The position numbers and the translations under genes are program-made. This document shows positions 1 to 9,060 of a stretch of DNA of 64,000 nt, piece after piece. The notes beneath the pieces are model-generated. The model had not been told where the DNA came from. It saw nothing but the letters and a program-made list of their open reading frames with translations, and did not search any database. How positions within the stretch are numbered: the stretch's first letter is position 1; each line of letters opens with the position of its first letter. This stretch comes from Candidatus Krumholzibacteriota bacterium (GTDB lineage: Bacteria > Krumholzibacteriota > Krumholzibacteriia > Krumholzibacteriales > Krumholzibacteriaceae), in the NCBI GenBank assembly GCA_016932415.1, contig JAFGCX010000008.1, positions 1 through 64,000 on the forward strand, read 5' to 3'.

Positions 1-80
1 TACAAGGTTGATAGGCCGGAGGTGTAAGCATGGCAACATGTTCAGCCGACCGGTACTAATAGATCGTGAGGCTTAACCAG
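1..80 (+). rRNA. rrl: 23S ribosomal RNA, 3' end (partial)
   Basis: The first 80 bases match the universally conserved 3' end of 23S rRNA, including the stretch meaning 'accggtactaatagatcgtg' followed by aggcttaacc. Only the last part lies in the window; the gene begins upstream. It is followed 70 bases later by 5S rRNA with no tRNA between them. The exact 3' end is estimated. Confidence 0.95.
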
Positions 81-149
81 TTTTTTTGACTTCTTATAAA
101 GATAGCTGTCTTTTGTATCCCTGATTCATTGTCGAAATTTATAGATTTT

Positions 150-263
<114 letters not shown>

Positions 264-270
264 TTTTTTA

Positions 271-304
271 AACAGACCGCCCGGATACGAGCGGTCTGTT
301 TTTT
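271..304 (+). terminator. Rho-independent terminator of the rRNA operon
   Basis: A perfect 10-bp stem (aacagaccgc at 271-280, gcggtctgtt at 291-300) with a 10-base loop runs into a T tract at 299-304, directly after 5S rRNA. Bases 305-390 beyond it show no feature. Confidence 0.9.
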
Positions 305-390
305 GTATAAAAGGCGAAGTAGAAAATTATGAGAGATATTGATCGGAACTGAAGCGTGATCGGGGGAGATGATTCTTCGCTGCCTATGGT

Positions 391-2046
391 CTAATAGGTG
401 AATATTCTCTCCCGCGGCAGATCGCTGAACAGGTCGAGAAATGCGATCTCCGAAGGAAGAAGGAGCGTATACCCTTCACCCTCTTTTTCACGGACAAGAG
501 GGATGAGAGCCGGGGGGATAGTGTTGAGACTGAACCCTCTCGCGTCGGCGACGATCACCTCCGAATCATCTATCATGTAGGAATGGACGAAGACCCCTTC
601 GACTATGTTACCTTCAGAGACCTTGATCAATCGCTCGGTGGCTGCCATCGAGTATACGAGGTATCCATATGATTCCCAACTGGCAGGAATGAAGAATCGC
701 CCGGGCGGAGAAATCGCGCCGGTCTTTCCGATTGTACCCGCGAGGAGTCTCGTCTGCATATCGCCGTACCTGTCGATTCTCTCCATCACCCTTTCGTGGT
801 AGTAAAAAAATGTTCCGTGAGGTTCTTTCATCGAGGCTGGAGCAGCGCTGTTGTACGCCCTGTAAAGGATCTCGGGAAGAAAGATATTTAATAGCAGAGC
901 CGCGGCGACTACCGCGAAGGTCTTTTTGGGAGACAGGTATGCAAGGAATATCTTCGCAGCTATCCAGACGGCCGCTGGAATAATAATATAGTAATGCCGG
1001 ATCACGGGAACGGGCCAGAGAAGCCACAGGGCAAGGGATGGAATGATCCAGAGCAGAGCGGGAAAGAAGTTCCCTGCCTCGATTCTTTTTCCAGCGAAGC
1101 TCCGCCTGGCCAGTGCCGTGGCGATCCCCGCAAAAATTATAAATATCGTTCCTGTCCCGACTCCGAGAGAAGCCCAGACGATAGTCCTCGGCAGGCCGCT
1201 TATGGAAAGAGTGTCGTGATACATATCGGAAAAGGAATCGATAAACCCGGAGATCCCGGTGCCCGCCCCACCTGTCCTCGATGGCAGGGCGCCGAGGAGG
1301 GCGAGATATCCAGCCGCCGCGATGACGAGGATCGCTGAAAGGGCGGCAGTATCTTTTTTCCTCTCTTTTCCCATCAGGACAGAGAGAAGGAGAGCTGGAG
1401 CGATCATGACGATCTCAGTCCGGATCATTACCGCCGCCGAGGCAAGTACGGAGGTCACGATAAAACAGAAGATGCCACGCCCTGAACGTGATATTCCCCG
1501 CCAGCACGACCATGCGCAGAGAAAAAGGAGTATCGAGGGAGTCACGGGGTGGAAATATGTGCCAAGTTCCCAGGCGATCGGGCTGAAGATCACAAGAATG
1601 ATCACACTCGTAGAAACAGCCGTATTGAACCAGTTTCGCAGGATGATGTATCCTGGCCAGACCGCAAGTGAAGCGCAGACGACTCCGACAGAGTTGAGAA
1701 AAGCGATGACATGGCCCGGATCGTCGTAGAATAATGGATATATCGTTTTGAATATGAAATAGAATCCCGGGTTTAATTCTCTTCCATAAAGTAGACAATC
1801 GCTGAAGACCGCGCCAGGAGTAGACATCCATGCCATTCCCGCCGCCATTACCATCGAATCGGGTTCGCTCATCCCGTTTCTGTAAATGAATAGATATCTC
1901 GTGATGAAGGCGACGGCGAGCAGCAGGGCTACCGCCGCGATATCAGCCCTGTTATGATATGAGAACCCGGGTCCCCCGGGGCCGCCTTTTGTATATTTCT
2001 TTCCTGTCACGAAAAGAGGATTAGCACGTCTTCTCTTTTCTGGCAA
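391..2046 (-). CDS. Polytopic membrane protein, GT-C glycosyltransferase-like
   Basis: A 551-residue protein with about ten hydrophobic segments and a soluble C-terminal part of roughly 140 residues. After the first membrane segment comes an acidic loop with E-P-D-S (near residue 61), the place where GT-C (ArnT/PMT/Alg-type) enzymes carry their catalytic acidic motif. This suggests transfer of a sugar from a polyprenyl-phosphate donor at the outer face of the cytoplasmic membrane, but the family match is by topology and motif only. The start is a TTG at 2046 with a weak ribosome site, so it may begin slightly further in. It is transcribed toward the rRNA terminator and is probably monocistronic. 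A related topology occurs in the genes at 47929-49974 and 60838-62568. Confidence 0.75.
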   Translation of the reverse strand: MPEKRRRANPLFVTGKKYTKGGPGGPGFSYHNRADIAAVALLLAVAFITRYLFIYRNGMSEPDSMVMAAGMAWMSTPGAVFSDCLLYGRELNPGFYFIFKTIYPLFYDDPGHVIAFLNSVGVVCASLAVWPGYIILRNWFNTAVSTSVIILVIFSPIAWELGTYFHPVTPSILLFLCAWSCWRGISRSGRGIFCFIVTSVLASAAVMIRTEIVMIAPALLLSVLMGKERKKDTAALSAILVIAAAGYLALLGALPSRTGGAGTGISGFIDSFSDMYHDTLSISGLPRTIVWASLGVGTGTIFIIFAGIATALARRSFAGKRIEAGNFFPALLWIIPSLALWLLWPVPVIRHYYIIIPAAVWIAAKIFLAYLSPKKTFAVVAAALLLNIFLPEILYRAYNSAAPASMKEPHGTFFYYHERVMERIDRYGDMQTRLLAGTIGKTGAISPPGRFFIPASWESYGYLVYSMAATERLIKVSEGNIVEGVFVHSYMIDDSEVIVADARGFSLNTIPPALIPLVREKEGEGYTLLLPSEIAFLDLFSDLPRERIFTY

Positions 2047-2157
2047 TCATTTTCCATTCGTTATATGATGAGGGAAAGCCGATCGCTGAAAGAGACATTC
2101 TTTTATTATTACCCGATCGGATGGAATGAGATCCTGATACGAGAGGTAGAAGATAGA

Positions 2158-2442
2158 ATGGAAATGAAAATTTTCTTTACCGTTTTCTGGACTGTCCTGG
2201 TCGCCGAGCTTGGAGACAAGACCCAGCTCGCCACGCTGCTATTTGCCAGCGACAAGGATACGCACAAGTGGTCTGTATTTGCGGGAGCTTCTCTTGCTCT
2301 GCTGGCGACATCGGCGCTCGCCGTCTTTTTCGGGAGCCTTCTTTCAAACTATCTGAGTCCGAAGGTCATGTCGATAATAGCGGGAGCAGGATTCATATTG
2401 ATCGGCATATTGATTCTCACTCGCGGAGTGTCAGGGAATTAG
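2158..2442 (+). CDS. UPF0016/GDT1-TMEM165 family half-size cation transporter
   Basis: 94 residues with three hydrophobic segments and the family signature E-L-G-D-K-T-Q near residues 15-21. Full-length GDT1/TMEM165/MneA proteins carry this motif twice (about 200 residues) and transport Mn2+ or Ca2+. This one has a single copy, so it should work as a homo- or heterodimer; no second half lies next to it. ATG 2158 is chosen because GAGAGG lies 12 bases upstream and the region before it is not hydrophobic; an in-frame ATG at 2065 would add 31 unconserved residues. The gene is convergent with the aminotransferase gene that ends at 2506. Confidence 0.8.
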   Translation: MEMKIFFTVFWTVLVAELGDKTQLATLLFASDKDTHKWSVFAGASLALLATSALAVFFGSLLSNYLSPKVMSIIAGAGFILIGILILTRGVSGN

Positions 2443-2505
2443 CTGATTGAAATGCCATGAAGCGTTTCAACTCGTGACATGAATCGAGTGACGTCTGTTC
2501 GCCTG

Positions 2506-3366
2506 TCATTTTTCGATATACCTGGTGTAAAGCTGCTGAAGTCTTCGCGTTATCTTACCCGGCTTTCCCGAGGTCACTTTCTTGCCATCGCAGATCGTCA
2601 CAGGCATCACTTCCCTCGTTGTGCTCAGTATCATCATCTCGTCGGCATAGATCAGTTCTTCCTTTTTTATCGGGCGCTGATCGACCGGTATACCGGCCCG
2701 CTCGCAGAGATCGATGACGATCTTTCTGGTAATGCCGCCAAGGATCCGCGGCGATTCGGGGTGAGTGGCGAGGGCTCCTGAAAAAACCGCGGCGAAACTC
2801 GATGATGAGCCCTCCGTGATATCACTTCCAAGGACGAATACTGCTTCATCGGCGCCCTCATCTTCAGCTTTCTGCCTGGCGAGGATATTTGGAAGCAGCG
2901 ATATCGACTTGATATCGCATCTTCCCCAACGGTCGTCGGGAACGAATATAATAGCTATTCCTTCCTTCTGTTTATTTACTGGACGATCAAGCCTGCTGGC
3001 GAAGGCATAGACAGTCGGTGACACGCGTGGGGACGGTACAGTGTGCGAGCGTGGGGCTGTTCCGCGAGTCACCTCTATGTAGACAGTCGAATCGCAGGAG
3101 GAGAGATCGTTAGACTCGATCAGTTTTTCCGATATATTCTCGATCAGTGCCGGATCAAATCCTCTGATATCGAGAGCTGCAAGGCTCCGCCCAAGGCGTT
3201 CGATATGGTGGCCCGGTTCGAACAACTTTCCCCGATAGCTTCGAACGACCTCATAGACGCCATCAGCGAAAATAAACCCGCGGTCATCGGGAGAAATGCG
3301 CGCTTCATCCCTGTTGATGTAGTTGCCGCTTAGAAAAACGATTTCTTTTTTTCCCGTCATAATCAA
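2506..3366 (-). CDS. dat: Class IV aminotransferase, D-amino-acid transaminase type
   Basis: A 286-residue fold-type IV PLP enzyme. Lys153 in D-I-K-S-I-S-L-L-P-N is the expected Schiff-base lysine, and Glu185 in I-T-E-G-S-S-S-S contacts the pyridine nitrogen; R-G-F-I-F-A-D-G-V-Y-E near residue 29 is the N-terminal signature. The L-P-N-I and D-G-V-Y-E variants favour D-alanine transaminase (D-Ala + 2-oxoglutarate to pyruvate + D-Glu, supplying cell-wall D-Glu or D-Ala) over branched-chain aminotransferase or aminodeoxychorismate lyase, but sequence alone does not settle the substrate. Starts at ATG 3366 or 3360. Divergent from tyrS. Confidence 0.85.
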   Translation of the reverse strand: MIMTGKKEIVFLSGNYINRDEARISPDDRGFIFADGVYEVVRSYRGKLFEPGHHIERLGRSLAALDIRGFDPALIENISEKLIESNDLSSCDSTVYIEVTRGTAPRSHTVPSPRVSPTVYAFASRLDRPVNKQKEGIAIIFVPDDRWGRCDIKSISLLPNILARQKAEDEGADEAVFVLGSDITEGSSSSFAAVFSGALATHPESPRILGGITRKIVIDLCERAGIPVDQRPIKKEELIYADEMMILSTTREVMPVTICDGKKVTSGKPGKITRRLQQLYTRYIEK

Positions 3367-3431
3367 GAATATACCGCGGAATCGACTTCTCTGCCAGAGA
3401 TCTCTTTTCCGTTTTAAAGTTCAGAAAATTC

Positions 3432-3460
3432 TTAATATCTGACGTTTAAAATGTTATCAT
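3432..3460 (+). promoter_or_regulatory. Candidate extended -10 promoter for tyrS
   Basis: TGT followed by TATCAT (3455-3460) forms an extended -10 element; the -35 position (3432-3437, ttaata) is poor. It lies 70 bases before the tyrS start in the dat/tyrS divergent gap. Confidence 0.4.
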
Positions 3461-3529
3461 CTTACAGATTATCCAGGATGCTGTATAAACATGGAACCGG
3501 ATCGAGTCATAAACGGGGGCCTGAAATCA

Positions 3530-4756
3530 ATGAACGTATTTGATGTTTTCAAGGAACGTGGATTTTTCCAGCAATGTACCGATGAAGAGAGAGTCAGGGC
3601 GCTTCTTTCAAAACCTGTCACATGTTATATCGGCTTCGATCCGACCTCTGACAGTTTCCATTGCGGGAGCCTCGTTCCGATAATGGCGCTTGCCCATCTT
3701 CAACGAGCCGGCCATAGGGTCATACCTCTAATGGGTGGCGGCACATCGATGATAGGCGATCCGAGCGGCAAGACTGAACTGAGGCAGCTTATAACGATTG
3801 AAGAGATCGATTCAAATTCGGCGGGATTAAAAAAGCAGTTTGCCAGATTTATTGACTTCTCCGGGGATAAGGCGCTGATGCTTAATAACGCTGAATGGCT
3901 AAGGCCCCTGAACTATATCGAATTCCTTCGTGACATCGGCAGGCATTTCAGCGTCAACAAGATGCTCTCGGCCGAATCGTACAGGATGCGCCTGGAGACA
4001 GGGCTCAATTTCATCGAATTCAACTACATGCTGCTGCAGGCCTACGATTTCCTTTTCCTTTACCAGAATCACGGCTGCAAGCTTCAGATGGGAGGAAACG
4101 ACCAGTGGGGAAATATCCTTGCCGGTACCGATCTGATCCGCAGAGTCACCGGCGGAGACGCTGAGGCTCTCACATTCCCGCTTCTCACGACGGCATGCGG
4201 TACGAAGATGGGAAAAACGGAAAAAGGAGCTGTCTGGCTTGATGGCGAAAAGACGCCGCCATATGACTATTATCAATATTGGATAAACACCGATGATCGT
4301 GACGTCGGCAGATTCCTCGCCCTTTTCACCTTTCTTCCGATGGAGGAAGTCCACAGGTTTGCAGCTCTTGAGGGAGCCGACCTGCGCCAGGCAAAGGAAG
4401 TGCTCGCGTGGGAAGCGACAAGCCTGGTTCACGGCAAGGAAGCGGCTGATAACGCGCGTGAGGCGGCGAGGTCCCTTTTCTGCGGAGATGCAGCGCTCGA
4501 TTCAGATTCGGTCCCGAGATTCACTATTGAAGAGAAAAAACTCAAGGAAGGTGTCCCGGCTTTCATACTATTTGCCGAATCCGGGATCGTCAGTTCGCGC
4601 GGAGAAGCGAGACGCCTTGTCCAGCAGGGCGGGGCTTACGTCAACGGGCGAAGGATCGAGGAATTCGACGAAAAGATCACACTTTCCGATCTGAATGAAG
4701 GGTGCATGCTCCTACGGGCGGGCAAGAAAAAATATATGAGGATCGACCCCGTTTGA
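3530..4756 (+). CDS. tyrS: Tyrosine-tRNA ligase
   Basis: Charges tRNA-Tyr with tyrosine in the cytoplasm. Class I synthetase features are clear: the Rossmann core opens with Y-I-G-F-D-P-T, the HIGH-equivalent is H-C-G-S at about residues 44-47, the KMSKS-equivalent is K-M-G-K-T at about 226-230, and an S4 RNA-binding domain fills the last 65 residues. ATG 3530 (408 residues) aligns with the usual N-terminus; an in-frame ATG at 3491 would add 13 residues and has its own weak AGGA, so the start is uncertain. Replacement of HIGH by HCGS is a mild deviation. Confidence 0.96.
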   Translation: MNVFDVFKERGFFQQCTDEERVRALLSKPVTCYIGFDPTSDSFHCGSLVPIMALAHLQRAGHRVIPLMGGGTSMIGDPSGKTELRQLITIEEIDSNSAGLKKQFARFIDFSGDKALMLNNAEWLRPLNYIEFLRDIGRHFSVNKMLSAESYRMRLETGLNFIEFNYMLLQAYDFLFLYQNHGCKLQMGGNDQWGNILAGTDLIRRVTGGDAEALTFPLLTTACGTKMGKTEKGAVWLDGEKTPPYDYYQYWINTDDRDVGRFLALFTFLPMEEVHRFAALEGADLRQAKEVLAWEATSLVHGKEAADNAREAARSLFCGDAALDSDSVPRFTIEEKKLKEGVPAFILFAESGIVSSRGEARRLVQQGGAYVNGRRIEEFDEKITLSDLNEGCMLLRAGKKKYMRIDPV

Positions 4757-4815
4757 CGTGCTGTTCTTACTGGAAAAGATCGTTCTCTCTGAAAAAGACG
4801 GGAAAGGATTAGCAT

Positions 4816-5214
4816 ATGCAGGGCGACTGGAAAAAAGATTTTGAAACGGAAAGGGCGCGTCTCAACGGCCTGGTGTTTTCAGGGGGCAATCTTGGAATAA
4901 AGAGGTTTTTTGCCCTGGACGGGCAGGCATATCTTGATGGAGCCCTTCCGGCGAAGACGAAAGAATTGATGGGGCTCGCTTCCTCAATGGTCCTTCGGTG
5001 CAACGATTGCATAGCTTATCATATCGCCAGGTGCCGCGAGGAAGGAGTGACGAAAGAGGAGTTTTACGAGGCTTTCAACGTCGCTCTGGTGGTCGGAGGT
5101 TCGATCGTCATCCCGCATCTCAGGGTAGCGGCGGAGAAGATGGAGGCTCTTTTCGAGCAGGAGAATAATAATGAGGGTGATAACGGCGATTCTTGTCGTT
5201 CTGATAGTCGCTAA
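4816..5214 (+). CDS. AhpD-like / carboxymuconolactone decarboxylase family protein
   Basis: 132 residues with the core of the family: the helix L-A-S-S-M-V-L-R-C-N-D-C-I-A-Y-H, where Cys-x-x-Cys plus a following His form the redox or proton-relay site seen in AhpD-type peroxidase partners. The likely role is a small thiol-disulfide or peroxidase-like activity; the substrate is unknown. ATG 4816 is supported by AAGGA 8 bases upstream. The 3' end overlaps the next gene by 44 bases in another frame, and that gene's ribosome site lies inside this coding region, so the two are probably translated from one message. Confidence 0.8.
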   Translation: MQGDWKKDFETERARLNGLVFSGGNLGIKRFFALDGQAYLDGALPAKTKELMGLASSMVLRCNDCIAYHIARCREEGVTKEEFYEAFNVALVVGGSIVIPHLRVAAEKMEALFEQENNNEGDNGDSCRSDSR

Positions 5215-6172
5215 CGGGTCGCTGGCTGCTTCCGAGAAGACGCTGGTATTCAGTTTCAGGGGAACGGGAGTCTATGAGGATCTGATCGACGCGTCCGAAG
5301 TGCTTTTTGCCCGGGCTCTGGATCAGCAGGGCAGGTATCAGGCAGTCAGAGCTATTGACGCGGTCGGCGACATCGATTGCCAGAATGTCATTTGCGCCGC
5401 GGAAACGGCGCGCCGCGCCGGGTATGAAAAAGCGCTTACAGGGAGCCTGACCAGGCTGGGGTCAAAGGTAATAGCCGGGGTGACTCTTATCGACGCTTCG
5501 GATGGCGAAGTACTCTTTACGGCCGAGGGTACCGCGTTGAGCGAGGAAGATCTCGACATTGTCCTGAAAAGACTCGCCATATCGATCTCCGAAGGAAAAA
5601 ACAGCGATGATACCGCCCGGGTAGGACTTATAACGGAAAATGAATATGATGACGTGAGAAGAAGGAATTCGTACAGCACCGGCGGGCTTCGGGCCGGATT
5701 TATATGGCCTGTTGAGAGATCGTTCGGCGGAGTCGAGAGGATGACGGTGATCGATGTGGTATTTCAGCACGACACGAATGATTATTTTCTGGCCGGAAAA
5801 TCAGGTCTTCACTGGGGCGGGGATATAGATAAAAAAGGGAACTCGGCCTTTGGATTGACGCTGTTCGAGGCGAAGATCGGAAGATACCTCAGCAGAAGCG
5901 ACTTTGCCCCCTTTATAAGCGCCGGGATAGGAATATCCTGGGCGCGTATCAAGGAGGATGGTCCCGGGGGGGACGAGACAGACAGCGGATCGGGTCTCTC
6001 TCTTTCAGCGGGTACGGGGTTTGCCGCGTTCAGGACTTATGATTTTCAGTTTCAACTTGGAATCGATTATGTCATCCTGCTGGAAAGGCTCGGAACTGAA
6101 TACAGTGAATTGAAAAATCCCCAGGGGATGTTTTTTACCTTCTGCATAAGAAGGAGTGGCGACGGGGATTGA
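5171..6172 (+). CDS. Secreted TolB-like N-domain plus beta-barrel protein
   Basis: 333 residues. Residues 1-20 form a signal peptide ending at a probable A-A-S cleavage region. Residues 24-145 resemble the alpha/beta N-domain of TolB/CsgG-like periplasmic proteins (alternating strands and helices, D-A-S-D-G-E-V-L-F near 113). Residues 165-333 are rich in amphipathic strands with aromatic girdles and end in F-C-I-R-R, suggesting an outer-membrane barrel or barrel-like domain. Function unknown; probably envelope-associated. It overlaps the upstream AhpD-like gene by 44 bases and has AGGAGA before ATG 5171. Confidence 0.6.
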   Translation: MRVITAILVVLIVANGSLAASEKTLVFSFRGTGVYEDLIDASEVLFARALDQQGRYQAVRAIDAVGDIDCQNVICAAETARRAGYEKALTGSLTRLGSKVIAGVTLIDASDGEVLFTAEGTALSEEDLDIVLKRLAISISEGKNSDDTARVGLITENEYDDVRRRNSYSTGGLRAGFIWPVERSFGGVERMTVIDVVFQHDTNDYFLAGKSGLHWGGDIDKKGNSAFGLTLFEAKIGRYLSRSDFAPFISAGIGISWARIKEDGPGGDETDSGSGLSLSAGTGFAAFRTYDFQFQLGIDYVILLERLGTEYSELKNPQGMFFTFCIRRSGDGD

Positions 6173-6252
6173 TCGAGGGGCCGGATCTGTTCGAAGCCTG
6201 GCAGATGGCCGGGATTGTCAGGGACAAGTACAAGATTAGCCGGGAGTGATCG

Positions 6253-7431
6253 ATGAATTTCAGAATATTTCATTATCTGCTTATGAGAAGAAGGATGATC
6301 GGATATACCGGGCTTGTCCTGGCCATGGCCGCGCTGATCTATTTATTGATCGCCGACCCACAGTATAAATCGAAAGCACTCCTTATGCCTCCACTCGAAG
6401 AAGGGTCCGAAGGTCTTCTTGGAGCATGGATGGCCAAGATGAATCTTCCGTCCATGGTCGTTCCGATGGCCGCGGGTACGACGACGGCGGCTCTTATCGT
6501 CGATATTCTCGAGAGCCGCAGGCTGGCAGAGATGGTCATCGAATCAGTCGGCCTCATGGAATGGTACAAGGTGTCCGCGCTGGATGACGCTTTGAGAGAA
6601 CTCCGTTCCAACACGGCAATATCGAGCTCGGCGACGGGGATGATCACACTCTCCGTGGGCGACCGCGATCCCGAGACAGCTCAAAAGATAGCCCTTGCTT
6701 ATATATCGAAACTCGATTCCCTCAATCATCTTTTGCAGTATACAAGGTCGGAAAACACGATGGAATTCGTTGCCGTGCAGATCGACAAGTACAGAAAGAG
6801 ACTGGAGAGATCGAGAATCGAGATCAGTCTTTTTCAAAAAGAGCATGGGATTGTCAATTTCGAAGAACAGGTACGCGGAGCGATAGACGTGGCGGCAGCC
6901 CTTAAGACAAGATCGGTCCTCGCCGAGATAGAGCTCGACCTGATCCGGGAATTTGCCACCGATAATGCCATCGAACTCCAGCGCAAGGAAATGGAATTCG
7001 AGTACCTGACATTGCAGATGAAAAAGCTGATGGATGATGATTCAACATCCACCGTCTTTTTTCCTCTTTCGAAGATGCCACAGATATATCAGCAATACGC
7101 GGCTATTGAGAGGGACCTTCAGGTAAATGAACAGATATATTCCTTCCTTCTGCAAAGGTATGAGGAAAGCGGGATCGAGAAGGCAAGGACAACTCCCTCA
7201 GTCCAGATAGTCGATATGCCTGATATACAATCTAGGCGCAGCGGCCTTCCGATATGGGCCAGTGTGATTCTCGCCGCGCTGGCTGGCTGGTTATGGGCCT
7301 CGATAGTGCTCGCCTGGTGGGGATGGATCAGTATGCGCGACAGGGCAGCTGAAGAAGAGAACGCGTTCAATGAGGTAGTCGCGCTTTTCAGGAAAGATAT
7401 CGCGACTCTACGCGGAAGGTTCAAGCTCTGA
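6253..7431 (+). CDS. Wzz-family polysaccharide chain-length determinant
   Basis: A 392-residue polysaccharide co-polymerase. It has an N-terminal membrane segment (about 16-36), a first periplasmic motif Y-K-S-K-A-L-L-M-P-P, a long coiled-coil middle, and a proline-containing C-terminal membrane segment (about 335-362) preceded by V-D-M-P-D-I-Q. This is the Wzz/GumC layout without a tyrosine-kinase domain. Such proteins set polymer length during Wzy-dependent synthesis. GGGAG 7 bases before ATG 6253 supports the start. It begins the export cluster that continues with GT2, Wzx and GT4 genes. Confidence 0.88.
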   Translation: MNFRIFHYLLMRRRMIGYTGLVLAMAALIYLLIADPQYKSKALLMPPLEEGSEGLLGAWMAKMNLPSMVVPMAAGTTTAALIVDILESRRLAEMVIESVGLMEWYKVSALDDALRELRSNTAISSSATGMITLSVGDRDPETAQKIALAYISKLDSLNHLLQYTRSENTMEFVAVQIDKYRKRLERSRIEISLFQKEHGIVNFEEQVRGAIDVAAALKTRSVLAEIELDLIREFATDNAIELQRKEMEFEYLTLQMKKLMDDDSTSTVFFPLSKMPQIYQQYAAIERDLQVNEQIYSFLLQRYEESGIEKARTTPSVQIVDMPDIQSRRSGLPIWASVILAALAGWLWASIVLAWWGWISMRDRAAEEENAFNEVVALFRKDIATLRGRFKL

Positions 7432-7446
7432 TCATATCGATCAGAG
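7426..7446 (+). terminator. Hairpin at the 3' end of the Wzz gene
   Basis: Perfect 8-bp stem ctctgatc (7426-7433) and gatcagag (7439-7446) with a 5-base loop, overlapping the Wzz stop codon. No T tract follows, so it is more likely an mRNA-stabilising hairpin or weak terminator than an efficient one. Confidence 0.3.
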
Positions 7447-7567
7447 GCGCCTCGCCGCGATTTCCATCATAATATCCAGCTCAATACATTTCACCGCGGG
7501 ACGGAGCGAGTCAACTTTGTCGATGAGCGCGTCCTTCTTGGAATATGAATTGCATGAAATACCTCTG

Positions 7568-8956
7568 ATGAAGCATAAGATCCGCATAAAGACGATAATC
7601 TTCCCCCTGGTATTCACTTCCGCACTTTCAGCGGCCGTGCCACTGCTTGTTTCCGGAGCCAGGCCGTTGCCGTTTCTGGAATATTCGATCGAAATGAAAG
7701 ATCCGCGACTCGATCTGATAACGGTGACTGGTACGATGCGAGGTCTTCTCGGCGAGGAGACCAGGCTGAAAATCTCACCCGATAACGGGGGAGGCAAACT
7801 TGATCCGATCGGTTTTGCCGCTTGCGGGACTGACCGGTCTCCCATGGAGGCTAAGAGAGAGGGAGATATATGGATCATCGGAAGCGGGGGAAAAGAACTG
7901 ACTTTCTCCTATGACGTGGTATTGACAGTCGAAGACAGGTATTTGCCAGAAATCAGGGGGATGATGACTCTTGTCGACAGCGAAAGGTCACGGATCACCG
8001 GACGCGATATCTTTCTTGTGCCTGCCGATGAAGTCTCCGGAGGGATAATCATAGATATCGGCCTCTTTCCGGACAGAGAATTGAGGGCGACCTGTTTGAG
8101 TAATGGAAATCGCCTAATAGTTCCGGAAGCCTCTTCACTCGATGTCATGCTGGCTGTTTCCGGAGAATACAGATACTCGGAGGCCCGGATAGCCGATACC
8201 GATCTGGTACTGGCGATCGCTGGAGAATGGGCCTTTGATGACGGGGAATTTTTTGATGTGGTGAAGAATATAGTCGGCCGCGAGATAGATATGTTCGGTT
8301 CATCGCCGAGGAAGAAATATCTTTTTGTATGCGACCGGAATCCGGTGAGAGGGAGCAAGGGATACGATTTCTACGGAGTCCACTATGGTGGAGGGATGCT
8401 CCTGCTATTCGACTCGAAGATTGACAGAAGCCAGCTCTACGGTACCCCGATGGCGATAATATCACACGAATTCTTTCACAACTGGAACGGAGAATTCCTC
8501 GCGCCGGCATCTGATTCGTTCAGCTGGTTCACCGAGGGGGCTACGGTATTCTATTCTTACCAGGTGCTTCTTCAGGAGAGGATAATATCAGAAGAACAAT
8601 ATCTGGAAAAAAGAAGGGTAATAGAACAACGATACTTCGATAACCCGGAATTAGCATGTGTCCCGATCGGAGATGCCTGCAACAGCGATCTTTCCGACAA
8701 GGATATGGTCAACATGCTCTACGATGGAGGTTTCCTCGCCGCTGAAGCTATCGATGGATGGATATTGGAAAAGTCAGGCGGAAAGTATCATCTTATCGAT
8801 ATCATGAGATCGATTTACCAGAAGAATCCGGGCGGAGTGGTCATCGATGAGGAATATCTCTGCCTGTCGATCGGAGAGGTTGTCGGGTCGGATATCTCCC
8901 CATTCATCAGGGAACTGATACATACCAGCGCTACGGCAATACTGGCCAGCTCGTAA
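7568..8956 (+). CDS. Secreted M61-like (glycyl aminopeptidase family) metallopeptidase
   Basis: About 463 residues starting at ATG 7568, giving a signal peptide (M-K-H-K-I-R-I-K followed by a hydrophobic stretch and G-A-R). The gluzincin motif H-E-F-F-H-N-W-N is at residues 300-307 and the third zinc ligand is Glu323 in W-F-T-E-G. The H-E-F-F-H-x-W-N form is typical of family M61. The N-terminal 230 residues form beta-rich domains as in M1/M61 enzymes. No C-terminal PDZ domain is visible, unlike classical M61. Probably a periplasmic or secreted aminopeptidase. In-frame TTG 7517 and ATG 7523 would put extra residues before the signal peptide and are less likely. Confidence 0.8.
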   Translation: MKHKIRIKTIIFPLVFTSALSAAVPLLVSGARPLPFLEYSIEMKDPRLDLITVTGTMRGLLGEETRLKISPDNGGGKLDPIGFAACGTDRSPMEAKREGDIWIIGSGGKELTFSYDVVLTVEDRYLPEIRGMMTLVDSERSRITGRDIFLVPADEVSGGIIIDIGLFPDRELRATCLSNGNRLIVPEASSLDVMLAVSGEYRYSEARIADTDLVLAIAGEWAFDDGEFFDVVKNIVGREIDMFGSSPRKKYLFVCDRNPVRGSKGYDFYGVHYGGGMLLLFDSKIDRSQLYGTPMAIISHEFFHNWNGEFLAPASDSFSWFTEGATVFYSYQVLLQERIISEEQYLEKRRVIEQRYFDNPELACVPIGDACNSDLSDKDMVNMLYDGGFLAAEAIDGWILEKSGGKYHLIDIMRSIYQKNPGGVVIDEEYLCLSIGEVVGSDISPFIRELIHTSATAILASS

Positions 8957-8960
8957 ATTC

Positions 8961-8989
8961 TTGATTTTATCATCGTTCTGTACTACATT
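8961..8989 (+). promoter_or_regulatory. Candidate sigma-70 promoter before the beta-propeller gene
   Basis: TTGATT (8961-8966), 17-base spacer, TACATT (8984-8989), directly after the peptidase stop and 71 bases before the next start. Four of six matches at each box. Confidence 0.4.
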
Positions 8990-9060
8990 CTTCCCCGGAA
9001 TCAGAGTCTTTGAATATCCGACCCGCGTATTCGGATATCTTCTGAAAGCAGGGACGCAAG

